Source of the DNA: Branchiostoma lanceolatum
Taxonomy: Eukaryota > Chordata > Leptocardii > Amphioxiformes > Branchiostomatidae
Direction: 5' to 3'
NCBI RefSeq assembly: GCF_035083965.1
Contig: NC_089729.1
Location: forward strand, 1,684,001-1,748,000
DNA length: 64,000 nucleotides
Below are positions 56,101 through 64,000 of the stretch, piece after piece. Position 1 is the stretch's first letter, and every line of letters begins with the position of its first letter. The notes under the pieces are model-generated. The model was not told the DNA's origin. It did no database searches and saw only the letters and a list, made by a program, of their open reading frames with translations. A program made the position numbers and the translations under genes.

Positions 56101-59100
56101 AAAGACCGTATCCAACGTGCAGAAAAAAAACTCCTTCTGCCAGTTGATTAAGGTCTTTGCAACCCGTAGGTCTGCTTGGATACTATGTTTTTGTATCCTT
56201 TGTTGTAAACACAATTTTGTCATGACTTTGTGGATTTGTGATGCCTTCAAAAGTTGGTAATTGATGAATAGATGTCTTGGTGATGTATATTTCTTTGTCC
56301 TTATCAGTTACCTGATGTAACAAAAGCAAGTTGCTTAAATCATGTTAACAGAACAGCACCTTGACTCTGAGGGTTCCTCTCCCTGGTTGTTTCAGCTCGA
56401 TGTCCACCACCGACGACTTGACGTCTTTTGCGGAGTCGTCCCACACGAACGGGTTACGGGCATATCCAACAACCTGTTATACAACAAAGGGATCGTTACA
56501 AATTACCGGATTCTGTTCAGGGCTTTTGTACATCATATTAGGAAACAAACAGAGTCACAAAAAGTGATCAGGATCAGTTGATGAAATGACACCATACGAT
56601 AAGACATCTTGAAATGATTGAAATATAAGCAGATCTAGCAGTTACATTGGACCTAATTTTAGCCCTTTAAGCATGCGCTATATGCCCTTGCAGTCTAAAA
56701 AAAATGCTATCTGCATCTTCCTCTCCTCGTTTTATCACGATCTACACTTTTCACCTTTAGTAAACAAGTACTAGTAAACGCCTCCTAGTAAACGCCAACT
56801 AATTGGAACCAGGAGCTCAACTGTGAGGCTGCTACCACTTGAGCTACAGGAACATCCCTATCTAGCTTAAGACGCAGTTGAAATCCTTGCCTTCATGTCT
56901 GCATCTTCAGCAACCCCTCCCTCGTGCAGGGCGTGCGGACCCGGGAACGTCACTCCTCCCGCATGCGCAGAGACTGCTGCCCCTCCCAGCCCTCCTCCTG
57001 ACGTCTTCTCCAGCACCATCTGGACAGCCTTAGAGCCGAGCTCGACCCGTCCGGGGCTGCCCTTGCTGTCCAGCAGAGTGTCAGCGATGCTGTCTAGGTT
57101 CTTCTTCAATGCCTGGGTCGTTTCTCGTTGCTGCGTGTAAAAGAAAGCATAATTTAGGACGGTGCAGATGGTGATAGAAAATGGTCAATTCCTATGCAAA
57201 GAATCTGGTCATTAAAGAAAAATGATCCAACGTCTAAGATATTACGGGATTGACTGTTCTCTATCCAAGTATGGTATATAAAAGAAGAATCTTACATAGG
57301 CCCACTGTCGCTCCAGTTTCTCCCGGTGTTTTTCCTTCATCTGCTGACGAAACTCCTCCCGTTTCCGCGGAGGCAGCCTGTCCAGCGCTGCGGCGTCCTC
57401 CTCGTCTTCCGGGACTGCTTCCGAGCCTCCCGCCTCCATCAGGGCAGCCACGGTGTCCACCACAGCTGCAGGGAAACAACAACATGTCCATTATGTGTCT
57501 TTGTCATATTTCATCTAAATCTTACGTCCTCTGTAAACCGATGCAATGGCCTATTGGGTAGAGTGTTCGCCTTGCATACGGTAGGTCGTGAGTTCGAACC
57601 CCGGCCGGGTCATACCAAAGACTCTAAAAATGGTACATACTGCCTTTTCTGCTTAGCACTCAGCATTTGGGAAAAAGTATGGAAGTTAAACACACATCGC
57701 TACCAGCGGACTAGCCCCCTGCTGTAGTGACTTGCATACATGTGTGGCCCACGTGCTACAGAAATGGAGATGGGCGCCACCCCAACGCATCTGATCAAGA
57801 TGTATGTGACACTTTAACTTTTTACGTCCTCCCTTATGCCCTTATATTTCATCTGAATCTTACGTCCTCCCTTATGCCCTAAATGAAAATCGGTTCTAGT
57901 GAATGAACAGAGGTTCAAACAAACAGGCAAGCTGACAAACAACTGATTCCTTTTAAACGCAAGCAGTTCTATTGACGTGCGCAAAGATACCTGCTGCCTT
58001 GGGTGAGAGTTCTTCCATGCTGGCCCCTCCACGAACAGCTTGCTTGATGGAGTCCGTCATGGCTCCCACCACGTAACCTCCCTCCGCCTGAAACAATAAA
58101 TGATCTGTGGTCAAAAGGACGTAAATGTACCCGTGAGTTATGACGATACAATGTGTGACTGCCATGTGAGAACTTGTTTAGTCTGCCGGGTATACTTGTG
58201 CGCCACATTGGCAGAGATAGAGGGAATAAGTCCAGACCTAACTCTTTATGACGATGATGACTTCAGCAGTATTGCAATTGGAATCATTTCATCAGTTTGA
58301 TAAGGAGGAGTCACGTCTGCCTGGAATGGGGAAATGTAGATTGTGATGAGTCGAGAGGAAGAAGAAGAGTGACGTTACTGACAACATCATTACCTGGGCA
58401 TCCAAAGGCAGTTTTCCGCACAGGGTGATGACGTCACTGGTTATCATCGCCATCGTCTCAGTGGCATCCTCGGCTGCAGGTGCGCGAGACAGTCTGGCGA
58501 GGGCTGCCATGGCCTCCGTGCAGGTTGCCGAGTCGACCTGTAACAGGCGGAAAACAGGCGAGTCGTTTTTAAGTGTTTTAAGGAGGTGTAAGAGTATATA
58601 AACTACGTCTTTAAAAACACACATTGCATAACTAAGGAAGTTGCAAACGCGTTGCCAGCAAGGTCAGAAAAGACCGAGTCTAGAATCAAACCTAAACCAA
58701 ACAAAGCAAGTCGATTTGCAGTGTCTCACCGTTCCGTCCACGGGGGAAGAACCTCCCTCGCCCCGTTTCTTGTGCGGAATGAGCTGATCCAGTAAGCTCC
58801 CAGGATCGTCCTTGTCGTACTGCAGGTCAGTGATGGTGTTTATGGTTCCATCGTGCCGAGGGCTGCTGTCATTCGCTCCAGGCGTTGCCTGCAGATAGAT
58901 TCAAAGAAAAAGTTTTGTTAAAAAATTTAATCATTATCGACTTTGTCGTTGCTGAATATTACAAGTTGCATAGAACCAACGGACAAATTTTTGTCTTTCT
59001 CGTGAAGACCAAGGTAAATGACCTGACATACGTGTGAAAGGAAAGTCGCGGTTGGCTTGGAGAAGAGGCCTGTGGTTGTCCCCTCTGCACCTGAGGAGGG

Positions 59101-62100
59101 AAATAAAGGAATCAGCATCATTTGCCTGAGAGCTGAGTGCACCTTATAATGCTGTCCAGACACTTGGCCAAGCAGTCGGCGAAAGAGTATACCAAAACCA
59201 CCCAAAAGACCCTCGCAGATGGTCACGAGTCTTCTGCTAAAGGCTTGATGCTTTGATTGGTTTTCGTGGCAGGTGCAGGTAGCGTAAGATGTGATTTTCA
59301 TCCTTACATCGTCGCGTAAAAGAGAACGGTATGATCGTAAGTTACCGATGGCATCCCCCTGCTGAGTTGTAGCAGTTGTCTTGAAGGCAGTGCTGGTGGT
59401 GGAAGGAGCAGCAGACGATGTGGGCATGTCGGTGCTGGCAGGAGAATGAGTCGGCAGGGCGGTGGACTCTGCCGCGGGTGTTGCCGTCGTGCTCTTTACT
59501 GTTGTAGTAGGACTTGCAGGTGTGGTGGTTGGTACGATCTCTGAGGTTAATGTGTAATGGTACATGGAATTTAATCTCCAAGCAGATCCACGCCGGGCGC
59601 GAAAATCGTAGTATGCTAGCCAGAGAAGGTCCAGTCAGCCAGAGAGGGTTCATCGGCTGATGAACCCTCTCTGGCTGACTGGACCTTCTCTGGCTAGCAT
59701 ACTACGATTTTCGCGCCCGGCGTGGATCTGCTTGGAGATTACATGGAATTAGCAAACAGGCAAAGGACATAACGAAAGTAAGTATGAACAAAGAGGCCTA
59801 ACACAACCTACACTTTTCTGCACATGTAAGTTGCTGCTTACTTATTTTTTTACATATTCTTTTCACGTGACGTCATTGTTTATGATTGTTGAACATGGCA
59901 GCCAGCGCCGTGTTGGTAGGTGGGATGGATTCAAAATGGCAGTCGGTCATTTGCATAGACTGCGATTATGAGTAGGATATCATTCATAGTGTAGTGCTCA
60001 CTGAATACTTTGAGGTAGAAAGCAGCTCGAGCGAGTTATTTTAGAAAGTTTCCTATTCTTTCTGAAGTAATCCTAATGTTAGTGTGTTACCTGCGCATGA
60101 TGTACCGTTCACAAGTTGACTTCGCATTGGCATTTGGAAGGTTTCATCATAATAAAGTGAATGAAAACATTAGATTTGTTATCATGTCAGCTTGTTATAT
60201 TTACCTGTGCATGTTGTACCGTTCCCTGTAAACCCCTCCAGACAGACACAGTGGTACGACCCTTCTCCGTTCACGCAGAAGGCGTGCTCAGGACACGTAT
60301 GTTTACCAGAGCATTCATCCACATCTGTTGACAGGAAGGCAGAAATATCAGTGTTATGTTTCCTGGTCTCTCCTCAAGACTCGTTTCGTTTCCCATGCAC
60401 AAATATTGCTGTATTTCAACCTATTTTTTATGTTCAACGCCATACAACGTGAATAGCAAGGTTCTTTTATTCACAACCAAGCCTTTTACAAGAGCCGACG
60501 TTTCGACGACTGTCAGTCATCTTCATCAGGGCAATACTGATTAGTTCACAGTGCACTGAAGCTAGGTTACTGCTATTGAACGTGTTAATATGAATTGTAA
60601 CGTGTAATTGAATATTTGAATCAAAACAGTCAGATGATCGACATGTTTGTGTGAGAATCCGGTTCTAATTCACTTCTACTCAATTATCTCTTATCAATCA
60701 CATAGACGCGGTTACTTTTTAACAATGTTGTTTAAGATATTGTCACCTTTACAGCCACCTGTCCCCATTTTGAAGCCTGGTGAACACTTGCAGTCGACGC
60801 TCCCGTTCAAGTTGACACATTCAGCGTTATTGCCACAGATTCCTGGGCTCACTTCGCACTCGTTTACATCTGTGTGAACGGTTTGATTGAAACATTTCAG
60901 ACCCTTGCACTGTTGTGTTTCAGGTTGGCTAAGTCTTATCATTGTTTCTTGTCACTGTTGACCTTTTTTTCGGTTACCTTTTATCTACATTTAATTTCTA
61001 CAACAGGTGATATCTTACATATAATCCATTTATAACGACTATTCGATTATCATTGATATTACCTGGGACAAACTGATGTACATGTAACTTGTCAAATCTT
61101 TATGTGGCCTGATCGAGGGCCTAACCAAATATAGTATCCAATTAAATCAATCATCGGTCCGTCTAATCTGTAAAAGTTGTCACTCACCATCACAAGTCAG
61201 GCCATCCCCGTTAAGTGTGTAGCCGCTGTGACAAGAACACAGGAACGCGCCATGAGTGTTGGAGCAGGTTTGCACACAACCTCCATTGCCCTTCGCGCAT
61301 TCGTCTATGTCTGTCGTCGATAAGAAGGCAAAATTACAGTTAGCTTCATACATGTACACAATCCCCTAGGAAGGCTAAAGTTAAGGACTGGTTGTGCTGG
61401 CTATCCTGTAATGTATGTTATAAGAGCTCTTTGGTACGCAGATAAGCAGCTTTATTCTGTATCATATCTACCTATGTTTAAAAGAAAACTACACTCAACC
61501 TATTTCTGACCTCCACAACCACGTTTATCTGCCATGAGCTTGATCCCTGTGTGCAATTGAAACGGTATGTATATCGCCATGTATATAAGATGGTATCATG
61601 GTTTGTTTTAATCAGGTGTGTACTTATGTTAAATAGTGGGAAAGAGACTTCTACACACGAATGCTTAGTGTATGTACAAAAAGGACAATTCAACTTCCCA
61701 CCTTCGCAGCCATGCCCATCCTCCATTAATGAGAAGCCCTTTCGGCAGATACACCTGTGGCCGCTCTGAGTGTGGATACACACATGGGCACACCCACCGT
61801 TTCCTGTTGCACATTCATCATTACCTGCACAGTTAAGGCATACATTAGATTACATACGTTTCAAATATAAGAGGCTGTGTATCCCGTTTGAACCCAGTAA
61901 GGTCTCAAATGACGAGACACGCTTTCTGACTGATGCAGCCGATCGTGGTGATCGATACTGGTCAAGTGAAAAGTTTTGCATGAGTACGAGTGACGTTTGG
62001 ATAGACTTGTTTTACAACAAACTGTAATACTCTTATGATGTCCGTAATATGTGTCGGTAATTATGTCTGTAATTGTAATATTGTAAACCAGAGCGCAATT

Positions 62101-63189
62101 CAGGCAAAACTGTCAAAAAAATTTGATACACTTTTACTTAAGTGCACGTGCTTTTAAAGGTTCTATATGATACATGCATTTTTATGGAGAGTGAAGAAAA
62201 AGTCATTAGTGCCACGCAAGTACTTACCGACTGAGCCTGCACACACGGTGTACACAATCCTGTCTCCGCTCCCGTCTGAGAGAAAGGCTGCTGTTGTGTT
62301 GAACAGACTCCAGTGACTCTCGCGTATCCCACGTTGGCAGGAGCTGGTGGCACAGTTGAGAAAGCCGAAACTCCTGCCCGCTGTAGCCCCGGCTGAGAAA
62401 GCCAAGTTCGCCACCTCAGCTACACGGGCGGCAGCGCCCCAGGCGAGCACGTTGTTGATGTAAGGGTCAGAGTTGTACTCAGTCACGCACCTGGAAACAC
62501 AACAACATTTTTTGACGTCGTGTATTATACAGCGTATCGCGCGCGAAATCTGGCCTTACCATTGGTTCTTCAGGATACTCTAATACTGGTCTTTGTTTAC
62601 TGTTACCATCTGTTGGTACAAGGGATTTTTTCTTGATGGACAAAATACCTTACAGGTTTCAATTTCTAATTACATGTCTTTCAAAATCAACATTTGCATT
62701 CGATGTGATGACAGTTCGCCTTGTATTGTATTGTAATAGGTGTAATAAAGTATCATGGATATCAATCTTTTCAAAGCTAGTATCATTAAATTTCTTGAGT
62801 ATCTTGTCAAAGGTAAACAATAGGACTGTCATTCTATCAACATGCATTTCAATCTATGATATTCTACGTAGTATCAATGATACTTTCACGCTCTGTAAAT
62901 TTGCTCTTATAGAAGCTCCGACCAGCCCAGATCAGAAGACATGGATTTAGTACATGTTATGGAACCAACCGGATTCTGCCGGCGCTGCGTTCATCGGTAC
63001 CCGGTTGGACTGCGTTCTCCCCACAGCCTGTTGGTCTTCTTCCGTACTTTGCACAGAGATTTCGGTAGTCCGCGCACCAGTTCAGGGTGACAGACTGACC
63101 GTTAGCCGGCAGCCGCGCCTTGATGACCAAGAAATCCACTTTTCTATACTGCTGGTTTGCAGTACGGAGGACCTCAAATGCGTGGTTTG
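46324..63189 (-). CDS. polycystin-1-like (PKD1L) receptor-channel protein, 5' end outside the window
   Basis: About 29 exons on the minus strand, in order: 62970-63189, 62228-62490, 61702-61825, 61188-61310, 60747-60869, 60205-60324, 59346-59540, 59032-59090, 58730-58888, 58395-58537, 57991-58087, 57296-57465, 56891-57130, 56360-56473, 55629-55858, 54998-55140, 54462-54574, 53708-53938, 53143-53310, 52679-52839, 51969-52167, 51378-51491, 50866-50964, 50201-50401, 49853-49964, 49396-49631, 49067-49241, 48295-48921, 48010-48150, 47212-47292, 46324-46721. Phases agree across most junctions. Order: unknown N region, EGF-like repeats, mucin stalk, GAIN-type region, GPS, TM1, PLAT, loops and TMs, TOP domain, last TMs, basic tail. 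This is the PKD1/PKD1L/PKDREJ plan. It is a membrane protein, perhaps ciliary or gamete-linked by family. Two introns appear to be GC-AG, and one EGF exon has an extra base. Which PKD1 subfamily is not resolved. Confidence 0.85.
47630..48009 (-). repeat. intronic minisatellite (about 79 bp, five units) carrying exon-end and donor copies
   Basis: Units directly follow the donor of exon 48010-48150. Each copies the exon's last bases and donor (minus GCACGTACCTCG then GTGAGTTCTG), plus a YY1-like AAAATGGCGGCC in some units and a palindrome like GTCACGTGAC. Of the four copied donors some keep GTGAG (near 47854 and 47696) and others are mutated. Confidence 0.85.
48010..51491 (-). other. polycystin-like gene: inter-PLAT TMs, TOP (polycystin-mucolipin) domain and channel TMs
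   Basis: Exons 51378-51491 to 49396-49631 carry TM helices with polycystin motifs ([52 protein letters not shown]). Exons 49067-49241 and 48295-48921 hold the extracellular TOP-type domain ([80 protein letters not shown]). Exon 49853-49964 ends at a GC donor (gatg then gcaagt), which keeps the frame into [11 protein letters not shown]. Confidence 0.8.
50490..50800. repeat. compound tetranucleotide microsatellite (ATCC/ATCT)n
   Basis: Degenerate tccatccatctatctatc-type repeats in an intron of the polycystin-like gene. Confidence 0.95.
51969..53310 (-). other. polycystin-like gene: PLAT/LH2 domain exons
   Basis: Three exons (53143-53310, 52679-52839, 51969-52167). They read [73 protein letters not shown], and [17 protein letters not shown]. 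This is the full PLAT beta-sandwich found in the first intracellular loop of polycystin-1 proteins, which binds lipids in human PC1. Confidence 0.88.
52915..53135. repeat. (GT)n microsatellite inside the PLAT-coding region's intron
   Basis: About 220 bp of GT repeats with TATG, TTTG and CAAG interruptions, ending only about 8 bp before the exon at 53143. CA/GT repeats this near a donor can affect splicing. Confidence 0.95.
53708..53938 (-). other. polycystin-like gene: GPS motif and first transmembrane helix
   Basis: 77 codons. [10 protein letters not shown] is a canonical GPS with the H-L/T cleavage tripeptide. The previous exon (54462-54574) supplies the paired Cys/Trp ([16 protein letters not shown]). 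TM1 follows ([20 protein letters not shown]). Autoproteolysis is expected from family knowledge. Confidence 0.85.
56074..56185. mobile_element. short inverted-repeat MITE, Mutator-like, 9-bp target duplication
   Basis: Starts tagtctccaagcagacc. Arms at 56079-56107 and 56152-56180 are perfect 29-bp inverted repeats. Exact 9-bp direct repeats tgtttttgt flank it at 56065-56073 and 56186-56194. It is non-coding and sits in an intron of the polycystin-like gene. Its end matches the element at 59572. Confidence 0.85.
56796..56855 (-). mobile_element. tRNA-like SINE head fragment
   Basis: Minus strand TGTAGCTCAAGTGGTAGCAG ... GAGCTCCTGGTTCCAATTAG matches the head of the SINE at 44172. Body missing. 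Confidence 0.6.
57535..57800 (+). mobile_element. tRNA-derived SINE
   Basis: Head with ggcctattgggtagagtg (box A-like) and gtgagttcgaaccccggc (box B), then a body ending in atggagatgggcgccacccc. It lies in an intron of the polycystin-like gene. It is followed by two tandem copies of a short flank (acgtcctcccttatgccc near 57826 and 57863). Confidence 0.8.
59346..59540 (-). other. polycystin-like gene: mucin-like Ser/Thr/Pro stalk exon
   Basis: 65 codons dominated by Thr, Ser, Pro and Ala ([34 protein letters not shown]). This is typical of an O-glycosylated stalk between the EGF block and the GAIN region. One exon, phase 1 at both ends, so it could vary in length without breaking the frame. 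Confidence 0.8.
59572..59741. mobile_element. perfect 83-bp-arm foldback MITE with 9-bp target duplication
   Basis: Arms 59572-59654 and 59659-59741 are exact inverted repeats with a 4-nt spacer (ggct). Flanking direct repeats catggaatt lie at 59563-59571 and 59742-59750. Ends taatctccaagcaga match the MITE at 56074. The identity of the arms suggests recent insertion or arm conversion. It lies just upstream (gene sense) of the mucin exon and would fold into a long hairpin in the pre-mRNA. Confidence 0.9.
60086..60116 (-). repeat. copy of an EGF exon's 3' end and donor
   Basis: ttacctgcgcatgatgtacc gttcac nearly repeats ttacctgtgcatgttgtacc gttccc at the end of EGF exon 60205-60324. It lies about 110 bp downstream (gene sense) and preserves the GT donor. 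Confidence 0.7.
60205..61825 (-). other. polycystin-like gene: four EGF-like exons
   Basis: Four exons of about 120-124 nt, phase 1-1, each one EGF module: [20 protein letters not shown] (60205-60324), [20 protein letters not shown] (60747-60869), [20 protein letters not shown] (61188-61310) and NDECATG with [18 protein letters not shown] (61702-61825). The first three have the calcium-binding D-x-D/N-E-C start. The fourth is 124 nt: an AAAA run shifts its start relative to the rest. Confidence 0.85.
60478..60600 (-). mobile_element. Penelope-like element remnant with a hammerhead-ribozyme-like motif
   Basis: A fossil fragment without coding sequence. Minus strand carries CTGATGA, a 7-bp stem-loop, then GAAAC, the conserved core order of hammerhead ribozymes, which Penelope-like elements are known to carry in their terminal repeats. 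Family call is tentative and age unknown. Confidence 0.45.
62228..63189 (-). other. polycystin-like gene: N-terminal region of unknown fold
   Basis: Two exons (62970-63189 and 62228-62490). Translation includes [56 protein letters not shown] and [14 protein letters not shown], with several Cys. I do not recognise the fold. The donor of the first exon (ccg then gttggt) is weak, so its end is uncertain. Confidence 0.55.
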
Positions 63190-64000
63190 CTGATGGGACC
63201 AATAGAATTTAAGATTTAAATTCTAAAGGAAAAGAAAGATTGGAATGAAATTTACGCCTTTCCATTTTACGTTGTTACGCTCTCGATATGCAAAATATTA
63301 AATACGTTTGATAAGGTTGTAGGTTTTTGTGTTGGAAACAGTTGAAGCATAGACACCCGTGTGTGGCGTAATCAGCAGGTTTGTTGAGATTATTATGCTC
63401 CTATAGCTTGCACTATAATTTATAGTGTCTTGACTATTCCAAACACCCTGATTTTCGTCAGTAAGATACTTTTGTCAAACATAAAGATAGCGTTGCTCAA
63501 AATGTCACAAATAGATTGTAATAATGTTTACAGTGTAGCTTTGGGGTATGATTGAGTATAAACCTGTATGTTAGCCTTGAAGCTGAAAAATCGTTGTCAA
63601 AAACCCACGTAAAGTATTTTGTTACCAAGTATGCATATGATGCCATTTATTCGAACCTTACGTAGTATTGATAAAGAGAAGTGCGAAGAAGTTATTGCTT
63701 CGCGCGAGATGGCTTTTCTCTGTCAGACGTGCGAGGTCCCGAGCGCAGTGAATTCTGGGACCTGGCGAGCGGGCTGCAGCTGTCCCCATTCCACAAGACG
63801 ATGGTCGCGCTGCGACCTAATTGGATTTGCGTAACCCTTGACTTGATATTTTGTATATCATGCAACATGTTATGTATGGCTGAAAGACAGCAAAACAATG
63901 AAATTCGTTGAGTAATTCGCTTGGCATCAGCGAGGTTGCCGTCGTAGTAGAATGGGGGAGTCACTGGCGCAATACCCAAGGATTAGATACAAAGGTACAT
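63190..64000. other. upstream part of the polycystin-like gene, no secure exon
   Basis: A minus-strand segment near 63900-63980 (VTPPFYYDGNLADAKR) looks coding-like and could be a further exon, but no donor was found after it. The rest shows nothing clear; the gene's start is presumably beyond 64000. Confidence 0.3.

Larger units (their letters stand above)
54462..59090 (-). other. polycystin-like gene: GAIN-type juxtamembrane region
   Basis: Eleven small exons between the mucin stalk and the GPS: helical subdomain-like segments ([55 protein letters not shown]), then beta-rich segments ([39 protein letters not shown]). Exon 56891-57130 appears to end at a GC donor (atgaag then gcaagg). The region matches the GAIN/REJ-to-GPS interval of PKD1 proteins by position more than by sequence. 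Confidence 0.65.

Noticed and set aside
63692-63979. Further 5' exon of the polycystin-like gene
   Set aside because: Part of the frame looks coding, but no donor follows and the rest resembles a dispersed repeat; kept only as a remark.

Overview
The window looks like nuclear DNA of a cephalochordate (amphioxus, Branchiostoma-like). This is inferred from compact genes with many short introns, chordate families (CEP20, GTSF1, NXPE, polycystin-1), a tandem family of CARD and B-box proteins, tRNA-derived SINEs, LINE tails and many micro- and minisatellites. No bacterial, organellar, CRISPR, rRNA or functional tRNA feature was seen.

Layout. (1) 78-3749, minus: CEP20 (FOPNL), five coding exons, about 186 aa. 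(2) 5102-11403, plus, divergent from CEP20 across a shared promoter with CCAAT and CRE-like sites: a GTSF1-type protein with two CHHC fingers and a tryptophan motif, fused to a C-terminal PYM1/eIF2A-like module (11 coding exons, 530 aa). (3) 13362-22074, minus: an NXPE-family protein with an F5/8 type C (discoidin) domain inserted between the neurexophilin-like and PC-esterase halves (10 exons, 744 aa). (4) 24549-39874, minus: four tandem paralogues (A-D). Each has a CARD exon, a 96-nt B-box2 exon and a coiled-coil/effector exon. A and B end in NHL repeats; C and D end in Ser/Pro-rich tails. All four have a palindromic kappaB-type site upstream of the CARD exon. In A and C the CARD exon is damaged. 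(5) 40640-46320: no gene; LINE remnants, a SINE and local duplications. (6) 46324 to beyond 63189, minus: a large polycystin-1-like gene with EGF repeats, mucin stalk, GAIN/GPS, PLAT and the multi-pass channel region. Its 5' end lies outside the window.

How it works together. The loci are mostly unrelated. The CARD/B-box cluster is the coherent unit: four copies of a modular, probably innate-immune signalling protein with a shared upstream kappaB site. The GTSF1-like protein would act in the piRNA pathway, with a possible extra link to ribosome or exon-junction-complex factors.

Recurring theme: partial exon copies that carry splice junctions lie in introns of at least four genes (CEP20, GTSF1-like, the CARD/B-box genes, the polycystin-like gene). 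Two have grown into minisatellites that carry arrays of 5' splice-site copies. Three short inverted-repeat DNA transposons with exact 9-bp target duplications also sit in introns. All exon limits were read by eye from splice consensus and phase; no search or transcript data were available.
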